Shown here piece by piece: positions 1 through 6,649 of a DNA stretch of 12,076 nucleotides. The stretch is taken from assembly GCA_029859455.1 (NCBI GenBank), contig JAOUDE010000040.1, positions 1-12,076 of the forward strand, in the 5' to 3' direction. A program made the position numbers and the translations under genes. The first letter of the stretch is position 1, and each line of letters begins with the position of its first letter. Below the pieces are notes generated by a model, which saw nothing but the letters and a program-made list of their open reading frames with translations, did not search any database and was not told where the DNA came from. Source of the DNA: Ignavibacteria bacterium. Its GTDB lineage: Bacteria > Bacteroidota > Ignavibacteria > UBA10030 > UBA6906.

Positions 1-501
1 GAGCGCCTGCACTTTCTCCTGCGCCGCAACGAGATAGAGGGTGGAGATCTTGACCGACATCGCCACGTGCTGCTCCCTTCCGATCAGGTTCCAGTAGAAC
101 TGCCGTCCGACCTTCCACGGCGGCTCGAATCCTGAATAATCTTCCAGCGCCTGGCGATAGAGAAGAAAACTGCCCGCGACTGTTGCCTCCCACTCAGCCC
201 GTTGAAGAACGCTCGCTCCCTGTTCCTCCAGATGAGCCAGAAAGTCATTCTTCATGCCTGAGATGATCTGCTGCGCGGTTGTCGTCCCCGTGGATCGCTC
301 GATCGCCATAACAGCACCGAACATCAGTCCCACGATGATATCTCCACGGTACTGGCTGTGCAGCGTCTCCTGCTGAAGGTCCAGGCTGTCCAGGAGTGAA
401 ACAAAGGAGAGATCACCATTCCTTTCCATCTCGGATCGGAGAAGTTCATAGACCATGGAACCGATCGTTTCGGGGTGAAGGTGCTTCCTGAACAGTTTCA
501 T
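1..501 (-). CDS. Unrecognised helical protein, 5' part only (runs off left edge)
   Basis: An open frame on the minus strand runs from an ATG at 501 to the left edge, giving 167 codons with no stop, so the C-terminus is missing. The protein starts MKLFRKHLHPETIGSMVYEL and is mostly amphipathic helix. A hydrophobic glycine-rich stretch near residues 58-70 (IIVGLMFGAVMAI) may be a buried helix or a weak membrane segment. An aromatic-rich part (PPWKVGRQFYWNLIG) lies near residues 127-141. No signal peptide is seen. The ATG at 501 is the only ATG between the upstream in-frame stop and residue 16, but its GGAG lies only two bases upstream, so the start is not certain. I do not recognise the family. 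A promoter candidate at 570-601 would serve it, and it is divergent from the Yip1 operon. Confidence 0.72.
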   Translation of the reverse strand, partial: MKLFRKHLHPETIGSMVYELLRSEMERNGDLSFVSLLDSLDLQQETLHSQYRGDIIVGLMFGAVMAIERSTGTTTAQQIISGMKNDFLAHLEEQGASVLQRAEWEATVAGSFLLYRQALEDYSGFEPPWKVGRQFYWNLIGREQHVAMSVKISTLYLVAAQEKVQAL

Positions 502-555
502 TGCTCCAGACAGAGTTTCCCGGCAAAATGGAACCGGGGATGCCCCCGTTCGTTG

Positions 556-587
556 ATTGATTTAGAGCTCAAAAATCGATATTTTTT
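556..587 (+). promoter_or_regulatory. Candidate Bacteroidota-type promoter for the seven-gene operon
   Basis: ATTG (556-559), a 20-base spacer and TATTTTTT (580-587) resemble TTTG-N20-TAnnTTTG with one mismatch in each box. A start near 593 would give a leader of about 36 nt before the ATG at 629. The -7 boxes of this promoter and its leftward partner are only two bases apart, so the two could not be occupied at once. The rest of the 502-628 gap holds only a weak hairpin (arms CCCGG at 519-523 and CCGGG at 534-538). Confidence 0.38.
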
Positions 588-601
588 CTCTGGTTTACAA
601 A
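570..601 (-). promoter_or_regulatory. Candidate Bacteroidota-type promoter for the leftward gene
   Basis: On the minus strand, TTTG (plus positions 598-601) is followed by exactly 20 bases and then GATTTTTG (570-577). This matches the Bacteroidota consensus TTTG-N19/20-TAnnTTTG in all but the first base of the -7 box. The predicted start near 564 would give a leader of about 60 nt before the ATG at 501. The element interlocks with the rightward promoter at 556-587. Confidence 0.4.
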
Positions 602-628
602 CTCTTTCATCACTTTTTTCGGTCCATC

Positions 629-1321
629 ATGATCTCCTGCCCGGTCTGCGGAACCGGTAACCGGGAACTGGCCGTGACATGCGCTTCATGTCACGGTTTT
701 CTTCAGTCGAAGACAGATGCGCTCGACCTCTTTTCGACTGTCTGGAACGTCATTGAAGGACCGGCCCGGGCGTTTCGTACCGTCGCACTCGCCACCCATA
801 AGAATTTTGTTCTCTTTCTCGCTTCGCTGTTCGGCATGTCATGGCTCTTCACGGCGTTGTGGGTGACAGACTCCGGCGACCGGATACGCAGTCTGTTCGT
901 GCTGATTCTCCTCGGGTTGATCGGCGGACCGCCGTCAGGGATCATACTTCTCATGACGGTAAGTGGGATCATTCTCTGGCTCGGGAGGAGACTTGGTGGA
1001 GAGGCGACGTTCCGGAATACGTTTGCCGTGATGGCATATGCAACTGTTCCTCTTTGTCTTTCGCTCCTGTTCGTTTTACCGGTCGAACTGGGAGTTTTCG
1101 GACATTCTCTGTTCGGAACGATGCCCCCGGCATCCGCTCTGAAGCCGATGATCTACACGATACTGGTCGGTATTCAGGGCGCGACCGTTCTCTGGTTCAT
1201 CGCGTTGTCTGTCATAGCGGCGAGCGTTGTCCACGATCTCAGGCCCTGGAAAGGTGCCCTGCTGGCCGGGGCCGCCCTCATCCTGCTGATCGGGACTACG
1301 TTTCTTCCCGCGTTGATCTGA
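629..1321 (+). CDS. Yip1-family membrane protein with N-terminal zinc ribbon
   Basis: A 230-residue protein. The N-terminus has two CxxC knuckles (Cys4/Cys7 and Cys18/Cys21), a small zinc ribbon expected on the cytoplasmic side. After a linker come five or six hydrophobic segments, roughly residues 59-79, 88-118 (possibly two), 131-154, 174-201 and 207-229. This matches the Yip1-like bacterial membrane family, whose molecular role is mostly unknown. The ATG at 629 sits just before the first CxxC, which supports the start, although no clear Shine-Dalgarno is seen. The stop overlaps the next start as TGATG. The second knuckle is encoded inside a strong inverted repeat at 672-696. The family assignment rests on architecture rather than on a diagnostic motif. 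Confidence 0.8.
   Translation: MISCPVCGTGNRELAVTCASCHGFLQSKTDALDLFSTVWNVIEGPARAFRTVALATHKNFVLFLASLFGMSWLFTALWVTDSGDRIRSLFVLILLGLIGGPPSGIILLMTVSGIILWLGRRLGGEATFRNTFAVMAYATVPLCLSLLFVLPVELGVFGHSLFGTMPPASALKPMIYTILVGIQGATVLWFIALSVIAASVVHDLRPWKGALLAGAALILLIGTTFLPALI
672..703 (+). other. Terminator-like hairpin inside the Yip1 gene
   Basis: A perfect 10-base inverted repeat (CCGTGACATG at 672-681, CATGTCACGG at 687-696) has a 5-base loop, CGCTT, and is followed directly by TTTTCTT (697-703). The shape is that of an intrinsic terminator, lying about 45 bases after the start codon and spanning codons 15-23, including the second CxxC. Whether it works in transcription or is a coding coincidence cannot be decided here. 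Confidence 0.4.
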
Positions 1322-1695
1322 TGCGGATTGACAGGTCGGCATTCGAGGAGATGGCGCGGGAGGCGTTTGAAAGTCTGCCGGACGTACTGATGCAGAAACT
1401 TGAAAACGTCGTTGTTGTCGTCGAGGAGCGTCCTTCACCGGAGACGTCACGCCGCTTCGGGAGGGGGGGTGGAATATTGCTCGGGTTGTATGAGGGTGTT
1501 CCCCTGACCTTCCGCGGCGCACATTACGGAAGTTATCCGGTCGCTCCTGACAAGATCTCGCTGTTCCGCCAGAACATCCTGCGGACCGTGAGGAGCGAGG
1601 AGGAAGTTCCCGAAAAGATCAGGGACGTCCTGATTCATGAAATCGCGCATCATTTCGGAATGGATGAAGACGAAATCCGTGATGCGGGCTACTAA
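1321..1695 (+). CDS. Minimal zincin metallopeptidase (PF06262-like)
   Basis: A 124-residue protein with a C-terminal zinc-protease motif HEIAHHFG. His106, Glu107 and His110 form HExxH, Gly113 follows, and an acidic cluster at 115-118 can supply a third ligand. Size and motif place it in the small Zincin_1 family (PF06262, formerly DUF1025), soluble cytosolic proteins with a minimal zincin fold whose substrates are unknown. The N-terminal half holds a hydrophobic strand VVVVVEE around residues 30-36 and a Gly-rich turn at 47-51. The ATG at 1321 overlaps the upstream stop as TGATG, implying translational coupling. The reading frame stays open far upstream, but that part lies inside the Yip1 gene and is not coding. 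Confidence 0.88.
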   Translation: MRIDRSAFEEMAREAFESLPDVLMQKLENVVVVVEERPSPETSRRFGRGGGILLGLYEGVPLTFRGAHYGSYPVAPDKISLFRQNILRTVRSEEEVPEKIRDVLIHEIAHHFGMDEDEIRDAGY

Positions 1696-1715
1696 TCACA
1701 GAAGGTATCAATTCT

Positions 1716-2012
1716 ATGCCACGTGCATTATTTTCAGTTTCATATACGGTTCGCCCTGAAAAACGCGAAGAGTATCTTGACTATGTTCGTCGCCTGAGAG
1801 GATTACTCAGGACCGATGACCGTCACTATGATGTCTTCGAGGTAAAGGGGAAGAAGAACCAGTTTTCGGAGATCCTCCTCACTCCTTCCGTGGAAGAGCT
1901 TGACACGTTCGAGGATTCAATGGATGACGCCGCACGGGGACTCCTGGGGAAGATTGAGGATTGTATGGAGAAGGGAACAACCCGTTACAGCACAATGCTG
2001 GAGCTGGAATAG
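1716..2012 (+). CDS. Small alpha/beta protein, possibly ABM-like dimeric barrel
   Basis: A 98-residue protein beginning MPRALFSVSYTVRPEKREEY. An N-terminal strand followed by a charged helix, a middle strand (HYDVFEVKGKKNQFSEILL), a second acidic helix and a final strand suggest a ferredoxin-like dimeric alpha/beta-barrel subunit, as in the ABM/NIPSNAP superfamily. There is no catalytic signature, so this is inference from predicted secondary structure. AGAAGG (1701-1706) lies nine bases before the ATG at 1716, a good ribosome site. Only 20 bases separate it from the zincin gene and four from the hemerythrin gene, so it is part of the operon. Confidence 0.8.
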   Translation: MPRALFSVSYTVRPEKREEYLDYVRRLRGLLRTDDRHYDVFEVKGKKNQFSEILLTPSVEELDTFEDSMDDAARGLLGKIEDCMEKGTTRYSTMLELE

Positions 2013-2016
2013 CGGC

Positions 2017-2520
2017 ATGGTCTCGCAACACAGCACCAGGACCACTGTGGATCCGATTGCCCAGTTGATGCAGGAGCACGATAATGCTCTGGTCCATCTC
2101 TCCGCTCTCAACAAGGCCACGGAAGCGCTCGCCTCGGGAGGTTTTTCGGAGGCCGAATTTGCAAAGGTTTCCACGGCGCTGGAGTTTATCGAGGAGGAAG
2201 TAAGCATCCACAACAAGAGCGAGGAGGATGCACTCTTTCCCGTGCTCGAACGGTATGTCGAGGGCCCGACCGCCCTGATGAGAGAGGAACACCGGCAGAT
2301 GAAGAAACAGTTTGCCCTGTTCCGGAAGGCGGTCCACCGGGTAGAGAAGAGACCGGGTGACCAGGGTGCCGCGGAGGGTTTACTCAGTATTTCCAGGGTC
2401 ATGGTGCAGATGTTCGTGAACCATATTCACAAGGAGAATCATATCCTGTTCCCTCTGGTCCAGAAATTTCTTACCAAAGACGCCCTCCGGGAAGTGGCGC
2501 GGCGGATGCTTCAGGAATGA
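2017..2520 (+). CDS. Hemerythrin-like domain protein
   Basis: A 167-residue helical protein with the hemerythrin HHE ligand pattern: His21 in QEHDNALVH, His65 and Glu69 in HNKSEEDALFP, His92 in EEHRQM, and His136 and Glu140 in HIHKENHILFP. These can hold an oxo-bridged diiron centre. Known members bind O2 or NO, sense oxygen or handle iron; which applies here is not evident. No signal peptide is present, so it is cytosolic. I use the ATG at 2017, four bases after the preceding stop, because a longer open frame would overlap the upstream gene by over 100 bases. Ribosome binding is probably by coupling (GGAG lies 13 bases upstream). The stop overlaps the next start as ATGA. Confidence 0.9.
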   Translation: MVSQHSTRTTVDPIAQLMQEHDNALVHLSALNKATEALASGGFSEAEFAKVSTALEFIEEEVSIHNKSEEDALFPVLERYVEGPTALMREEHRQMKKQFALFRKAVHRVEKRPGDQGAAEGLLSISRVMVQMFVNHIHKENHILFPLVQKFLTKDALREVARRMLQE

Positions 2521-3632
2521 CGAACCTCACCTACGAGAATCTCCGGCAGCTGATTGACGCCGTGTTCAAGCCGGGAGCGGATGAAAGAAACATTTCACTC
2601 TTCACCGATGTTCCTTCCGTCCCGGAATCTGACAATCCCGGATGGCGGGACCGGAGGGCCATCATTGCGGAATGGTATGAATTGCTGAAGACGCATGGAG
2701 CGGACCTCCCGTTCCAGGCGATTCGCTTCTACGAGTATCCGGATGTTGGCAGCAACAACAATGATCTTCCGGAAGAGGTCTCTCATGTCGACGATTCAGG
2801 GAGCGATGAGAGCCTCTCCCTTGTTTCAGTCCTGGAGGGATCCTCGGTTGTCATCGCCATGACTGAATATTCAGCGACTGCTCCACTGAAGGTTCTCGGA
2901 CGGCAGATCGGTTTCAGAGGAGCAACGATGCCGGGGTTCTCCCGCCGTATGATTCCCGCGCTCGGCCTCGATTATGAGAAGGTGAACGAGCGTGTCGTCA
3001 AGGTGAAACGACTGATGGACCAGTCAGACTCGATTACCGTCAGGTTTGATGCGGAGGGTGAGGAATTCAGGGTACGATTCGATACGAGATACAGAAACGG
3101 CCACGCCAGCGGTGGGTTGATGCGGGAACCGGGGATCGTGGGGAACCTCCCTTCCGGCGAAGCCTACATCGTACCTTATGAGGGAGAAAAGGAGGGAGAG
3201 AAGAGTGGCACGAAGGGGATTCTCCCGGTCCGTTTCGGAGACGAGATTGTCCTGTACGACATTTCCGAGAACCGTGCCCGCTCCATTCTCTCAAAAGGGG
3301 CAAAATCAGCCGCAGAAGCTTCATTGATCGCGGCCGAGCCCGCATACGGCAACATCGCAGAGGTGGGGATCGGCGTACTCGGTCAGTGGGGTGTCGAGGC
3401 TGTCGGAAGTACACTGCTGGATGAGAAACTCGGCCTCCATGTCGCATTCGGAAGAAGTGAGCATTTCGGAGGTATAACCGGCCCTTCCTCGTTCAGGGAC
3501 CCGCGCAAAGTTGTTCATATTGACCGGGTGTATGTGCCGTCGGTCCAGCCGGGGATTACCCCGCTGGAAGTGACCTTCTGGTCGGAAGGGAAGGGGACCC
3601 TTGTAATGGAAAACGGCGCCCTGGTTGCTTGA
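2517..3632 (+). CDS. M29-like (aminopeptidase T family) metallopeptidase
   Basis: A 371-residue cytosolic protein resembling the M29 leucyl aminopeptidase (aminopeptidase T) group, which removes N-terminal residues using two metal ions. Family landmarks appear in order: GNLPSGEAYIVP (Glu215), AEVGIG (Glu282), LLDEKLGLHVAFG (Glu303, His308), SEHFGG (His316) and HIDRVY (His334, Asp336). These match the expected Glu, Glu, His, His and HxD ligand set, with the catalytic centre in the C-terminal half. The N-terminal 200 residues are poorly conserved by eye. The protein is slightly shorter than classical M29 enzymes of about 410 residues. The ATG overlaps the hemerythrin stop, and the TGA overlaps the next ATG. 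A divergent, perhaps non-peptidase, member of the family is possible. Confidence 0.85.
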   Translation: MTNLTYENLRQLIDAVFKPGADERNISLFTDVPSVPESDNPGWRDRRAIIAEWYELLKTHGADLPFQAIRFYEYPDVGSNNNDLPEEVSHVDDSGSDESLSLVSVLEGSSVVIAMTEYSATAPLKVLGRQIGFRGATMPGFSRRMIPALGLDYEKVNERVVKVKRLMDQSDSITVRFDAEGEEFRVRFDTRYRNGHASGGLMREPGIVGNLPSGEAYIVPYEGEKEGEKSGTKGILPVRFGDEIVLYDISENRARSILSKGAKSAAEASLIAAEPAYGNIAEVGIGVLGQWGVEAVGSTLLDEKLGLHVAFGRSEHFGGITGPSSFRDPRKVVHIDRVYVPSVQPGITPLEVTFWSEGKGTLVMENGALVA

Positions 3633-3991
3633 TGGAACTTTACCAACGAAGGATCTATCGGTTGAAAATAAAGAAGTTAACTCAAATCAGCGAACAACAG
3701 TTCGATGTCATCTGGGACGACGGGCACCGGGGTCCGGTCGACCTGAGAGTCCTGAGAGATTTCTGTCCATGTGCGGGCTGTAAGGGAGAAACTGTTCTTC
3801 TGAAGACATATGTACCGCCGCCGGCTGACAAGCAGACACCGGGGCGGTATAAACTCCTCTCGGTTGAGAAAGTCGGCGGTTACGCGATGAAGTTTGAATG
3901 GGGAGATGGTCATTCACTGGGGCTTTACACATGGGAACATCTGCGCTCGCTGTGCGGCTGTGGATGTCAGAGTTCCGAAAAAGGAGTATGA
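3632..3991 (+). CDS. DUF971 / GBBH-like N-terminal domain protein
   Basis: A 119-residue protein made almost wholly of the DUF971 domain (PF06155), which is also the N-terminal domain of gamma-butyrobetaine hydroxylase. The hallmarks IxWDDGH (residues 27-32), LRDFCPCAGCKG (41-52) and the later FEWGDGHSLGLYTWEHLRSLC are present. It has two cysteine clusters, C45-x-C47-xx-C50 and C108-x-C110-x-C112, able to bind zinc or an Fe-S cluster. Stand-alone members lack the oxygenase domain and their role is unknown. Start choice: the ATG at 3632 overlaps the upstream stop (TGATG) but has no good ribosome site. A TTG at 3662 has AAGGA (3649-3653) eight bases upstream and would begin at the usual family N-terminus, giving 109 residues. 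Confidence 0.88.
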   Translation: MELYQRRIYRLKIKKLTQISEQQFDVIWDDGHRGPVDLRVLRDFCPCAGCKGETVLLKTYVPPPADKQTPGRYKLLSVEKVGGYAMKFEWGDGHSLGLYTWEHLRSLCGCGCQSSEKGV

Positions 3992-3993
3992 CA

Positions 3994-4515
3994 ATGAACG
4001 AATACGCACAAGGAACATGCCGGGTTCTGCTTCTGGCCGCTGCAGTAGTATTCACATCCTGTTCGGAGCCACAGGATCCGTTTGCGGACTACAAGCTCTA
4101 TGGAGGGGATGTTGAACCCGGTCCTTCCATCACGGTTACGAACCTGGTGGAAGCAGCCTCAGAGCTTGAAGGAAAAAGCATCATTGTGGAGGGAATAGCA
4201 GGGTCAGTGTGTCAAAACAGGGGATGCTGGATGTACGTGACGGACGGTGACGCCACGGTCAGGATCACATTCAAGGACTATGCATTCTTCGTTCCGATCG
4301 GATCCGAAGGAAAAAAGGTCAGGGTGGAAGGAATAGTACAGCGGAAAATAGTTTCAAAGGAAACGCTCCAACACTGGGAGGAGGAAGAAGATGGAGGGGA
4401 TCCCTCAAAAATAACCGATGATCAGACAGTGATTATGTTTGAAGCCTCCGGGGTTCTCATCCAGGGTGGGGAAGTCCTCTCGCCGGAGCAGATGGAATTG
4501 ATGGAACAGGGATAG
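3994..4515 (+). CDS. DUF4920 lipoprotein (OB-like fold)
   Basis: A 173-residue predicted lipoprotein. Residues 1-22 form a signal peptide ending in FTSC, with Cys23 as the lipidation site, so the protein should sit in the periplasm or outer membrane. The mature part has the DUF4920 pattern: VEGIAGSVCQNRGCW (Cys73, Cys78, Trp79), then RITFKDYAFFVP, then GKKVRVEGIVQRK, an OB-like beta barrel. The two cysteines could bind a metal or form a disulphide. No function is established for the family. The ATG at 3994 is preferred over the ATG at 3988 because GGAG (3983-3986) is seven bases away. It is the last gene of the operon, and its TAG touches the last base of the opposing M28 gene. Confidence 0.88.
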   Translation: MNEYAQGTCRVLLLAAAVVFTSCSEPQDPFADYKLYGGDVEPGPSITVTNLVEAASELEGKSIIVEGIAGSVCQNRGCWMYVTDGDATVRITFKDYAFFVPIGSEGKKVRVEGIVQRKIVSKETLQHWEEEEDGGDPSKITDDQTVIMFEASGVLIQGGEVLSPEQMELMEQG

Positions 4516-6327
4516 TCAATTGGATTTGGTCATTGTGGCCTGCAGTCTGACTTCCGATCCTTCCCTGGAAACCACTACCTCTACTTCATCGCCGATCCTC
4601 AGATTTCCAAGGATCGCCATGTAATCATAGATATTCAGAATTTCTTTTCCTGCCATTCCAACGATCACATCCCCTCCGGTGAGGCCAGCCAACTCAGCAG
4701 GGCCCCCCGGCCGTACGCCACCGATCTTCATCCCGGTCCCTTCGAACGCGTAATCAGGAACAACGCCGAGCGTAACCCGGAATGTGGTCCTTCCGGACTC
4801 CCCGCCCGGACCGGTTGAACCGGATGCGACCCGCGTGAAACCAGGCTTCTCCGGGTTCTGGAGGATTTCATCAGCGATCCCGCGAATCATGCTCAGAATA
4901 TCCGTTTCCCCCTCGTAGTTGATCTTCTCCCAGTCATCTGATGGTTTGTGGTAGTCATCATGTGTGCCGGTAAAGAAGAAAAGAACAGGAATCTCCTTCC
5001 CGTAGAATTGCGTATGGTCGCTGGGGCCGACCCCGTCAGCCACGCTCGTGACCTTGAAGATACCCCTGTTTTTCTCCGTTATAAGTGATTCCCAGGCAGG
5101 GGAACTGCCTGTTCCGTAAATCGTCAACACGGAATCCTCGAGTCGCCCGATCATATCCATGTTGATCATCGCCACCGTTCGTTCCAGCGGGATCGGTGGA
5201 TTTTCCACATAGTAGGCGGATCCAAGCGTACCAAGCTCTTCCGCCGAGAAAGCAACACAGACAATCCCCCTGTTGGGCTTTCCTCCCGATTTGGCGTAGA
5301 ATTCGGCAAGTTCGAGCAGGCCTGCTGTCCCTGAAGCATTGTCATCCGCTCCGTTGTGGATTGCATCCGCATGAGGGTCAAGGGATCCGGACCCGGGACC
5401 ACCGAAGCCGAGATGATCCATATGCGCACCGATCACCAGGACCTCAGCCTCATCCTGATTCTCGTCTCCCTGCAGGTAACCAACGATGTTTGCTGTTGTT
5501 GACCGAAGGATCTTCACGTCAGTTCCAATGGTAGCTGTAACGCCGGTGAGTGCCATGCCAACAGGGCGACCGGAACTGTCGATTGAATCCTGCAAACCGG
5601 CAGTGGTCCGGCCCGAGTGAATGAGGAGCTGGTCGAAGGCGCCATGCCGCATGGAAATGACAGGAATACCGGATCCCGCCGAGCTTTGATCAAACCCGAG
5701 CGGGACGAGCTCATCATCCGGGTCGTCTTTCGGCCCGGTAATGATGATCAGTGCCGCCGCGCCCATCTCCCTGGCAATACGTGCCTTGCTCCGGAAGGTG
5801 GCGTGGCGGCCAAAATCGGAATGCGGGTTGTCACCTTCGGGAGAATATCGGAGGGCGACAACCACCTTTCCTTCTACATCGAGGTCTGCATAATCATCAT
5901 ATCCCTGATCAGGAGCTGATATCCCGTAACCGGCAAACACCACCTCGCCCGTGGTCTGGCCGCTGGTCGAAAAACCGAATGGCCGGAAATCGACATCCGG
6001 GAGAAGACCGATCCGTCTCTCGCCATCCATGAATGCAAGTTCGTTTTCCGGGCCGAGCTCGACGCCGGAGGTAAAGGAAAACTCCTGAAAATACGTACCA
6101 TCGTCTCCGAGCGGCGTGAGTCCCAGCCGGTCAAACATATCCGCAATGTATCGAGCCGCTTCCCGGTTCCCGTCGGTTCCTGAGCGCCGGCCTTCCAGCC
6201 GGTCAGAAGCCAGGAAACGAATATGGGTCTGGAGATCGGTCGCCGAGATTTCCGGTGCTGTCTCCTGTGTCCACAGAGCGAACGGGGAGAGAAGGATGGT
6301 AAGGATGAGTGCTGTCGGTACTCTCAT
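4516..6327 (-). CDS. Exported M28 metallopeptidase with PA and PDZ domains
   Basis: A 603-residue protein. An N-terminal signal peptide (MRVPTALILTILLSPFALW) sends it to the periplasm or outside. A PA domain covers roughly residues 115-270. The M28 di-zinc site is complete: His302 and Asp304 (AHMDHLGFG), bridging Asp329 (GADDNASG), the catalytic Glu pair 363-364 (SAEELG), Asp391 (INMDMIG) and His438 (SDHTQF). A PDZ domain follows at about 517-598 (GVRPGGPAELAGLTGGDVIV). Such enzymes act as aminopeptidases on peptides, and PDZ may guide substrates. The ATG at 6327 follows AGGAG by about 12 bases and four bases after the upstream stop. An in-frame ATG 17 codons earlier would put a polar extension before the signal peptide and is rejected. 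It is the last gene of the leftward operon. Confidence 0.95.
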   Translation of the reverse strand: MRVPTALILTILLSPFALWTQETAPEISATDLQTHIRFLASDRLEGRRSGTDGNREAARYIADMFDRLGLTPLGDDGTYFQEFSFTSGVELGPENELAFMDGERRIGLLPDVDFRPFGFSTSGQTTGEVVFAGYGISAPDQGYDDYADLDVEGKVVVALRYSPEGDNPHSDFGRHATFRSKARIAREMGAAALIIITGPKDDPDDELVPLGFDQSSAGSGIPVISMRHGAFDQLLIHSGRTTAGLQDSIDSSGRPVGMALTGVTATIGTDVKILRSTTANIVGYLQGDENQDEAEVLVIGAHMDHLGFGGPGSGSLDPHADAIHNGADDNASGTAGLLELAEFYAKSGGKPNRGIVCVAFSAEELGTLGSAYYVENPPIPLERTVAMINMDMIGRLEDSVLTIYGTGSSPAWESLITEKNRGIFKVTSVADGVGPSDHTQFYGKEIPVLFFFTGTHDDYHKPSDDWEKINYEGETDILSMIRGIADEILQNPEKPGFTRVASGSTGPGGESGRTTFRVTLGVVPDYAFEGTGMKIGGVRPGGPAELAGLTGGDVIVGMAGKEILNIYDYMAILGNLRIGDEVEVVVSREGSEVRLQATMTKSN

Positions 6328-6331
6328 GTCG

Positions 6332-6649
6332 CTACTCGTCTCCTGTTTTGAGGATCTGAATGACCTCGACGATTTCACCCGCCTGACATATGCCGGCGAC
6401 CCCTTTCATCGGGCGGACCAGGAGTGAAACCGTGAGGCCGTCACGCCAGAGGACCGAAAGATCTTCTCCGGCAGGTTCATACTGCGTCCCGTCTTCCAAG
6501 ACAAGGAGCCAGCAGCCTGTTTCAATGTTCACAAACCGGATGGTACCCTGAACAACGAAGGAACCCCCCGGATACGTTGTCGCTTCCTTCCCACCCGTAC
6601 ATGAGCAGAACATGATTCCAAGGATGAGGAAGAGGAGCCTCACTTCCAT
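6332..6649 (-). CDS. Small lipoprotein with OB-like core
   Basis: A 105-residue predicted lipoprotein. A signal peptide ends in MFCSC with Cys17 as the likely lipidated residue. The mature part reads as a small beta barrel: VVQGTIRFVNIETGCW (Cys46, Trp47), LLVLEDGTQYEP, DGLTVSLLV, and a final strand after GICQAGEIVEV (Cys88). Similar small lipoproteins are common in Bacteroidota and relatives but have no known function. Cys46 and Cys88 may pair. The order strand-GCW-strand-DG recalls the DUF4920 protein at the end of the facing operon. The ATG at 6649 overlaps the upstream gene by ten bases, with no Shine-Dalgarno, so translation is probably coupled. The next gene starts four bases after its stop. 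Confidence 0.82.
   Translation of the reverse strand: MEVRLLFLILGIMFCSCTGGKEATTYPGGSFVVQGTIRFVNIETGCWLLVLEDGTQYEPAGEDLSVLWRDGLTVSLLVRPMKGVAGICQAGEIVEVIQILKTGDE

Noticed and set aside
519..538. An inverted repeat CCCGG/CCGGG between the divergent genes
   Set aside because: It has only five pairs with a 10-base loop and no T-run on either side, too weak to call as a functional element.
841..1320. An N-terminal extension of the zincin gene in the same open frame
   Set aside because: It lies wholly inside the Yip1 gene, reads as Arg/Asp/Ser-rich shadow sequence, and the real protein starts at the TGATG overlap at 1321.
1900..2016. A longer N-terminus for the hemerythrin protein
   Set aside because: It would overlap the ABM-like gene by more than 100 bases. 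The hemerythrin domain is complete from the ATG at 2017.
6328..6378. An upstream start for the M28 peptidase
   Set aside because: It would place 17 polar residues before a normal signal peptide and overlap the lipoprotein gene. A ribosome site precedes the ATG at 6327.
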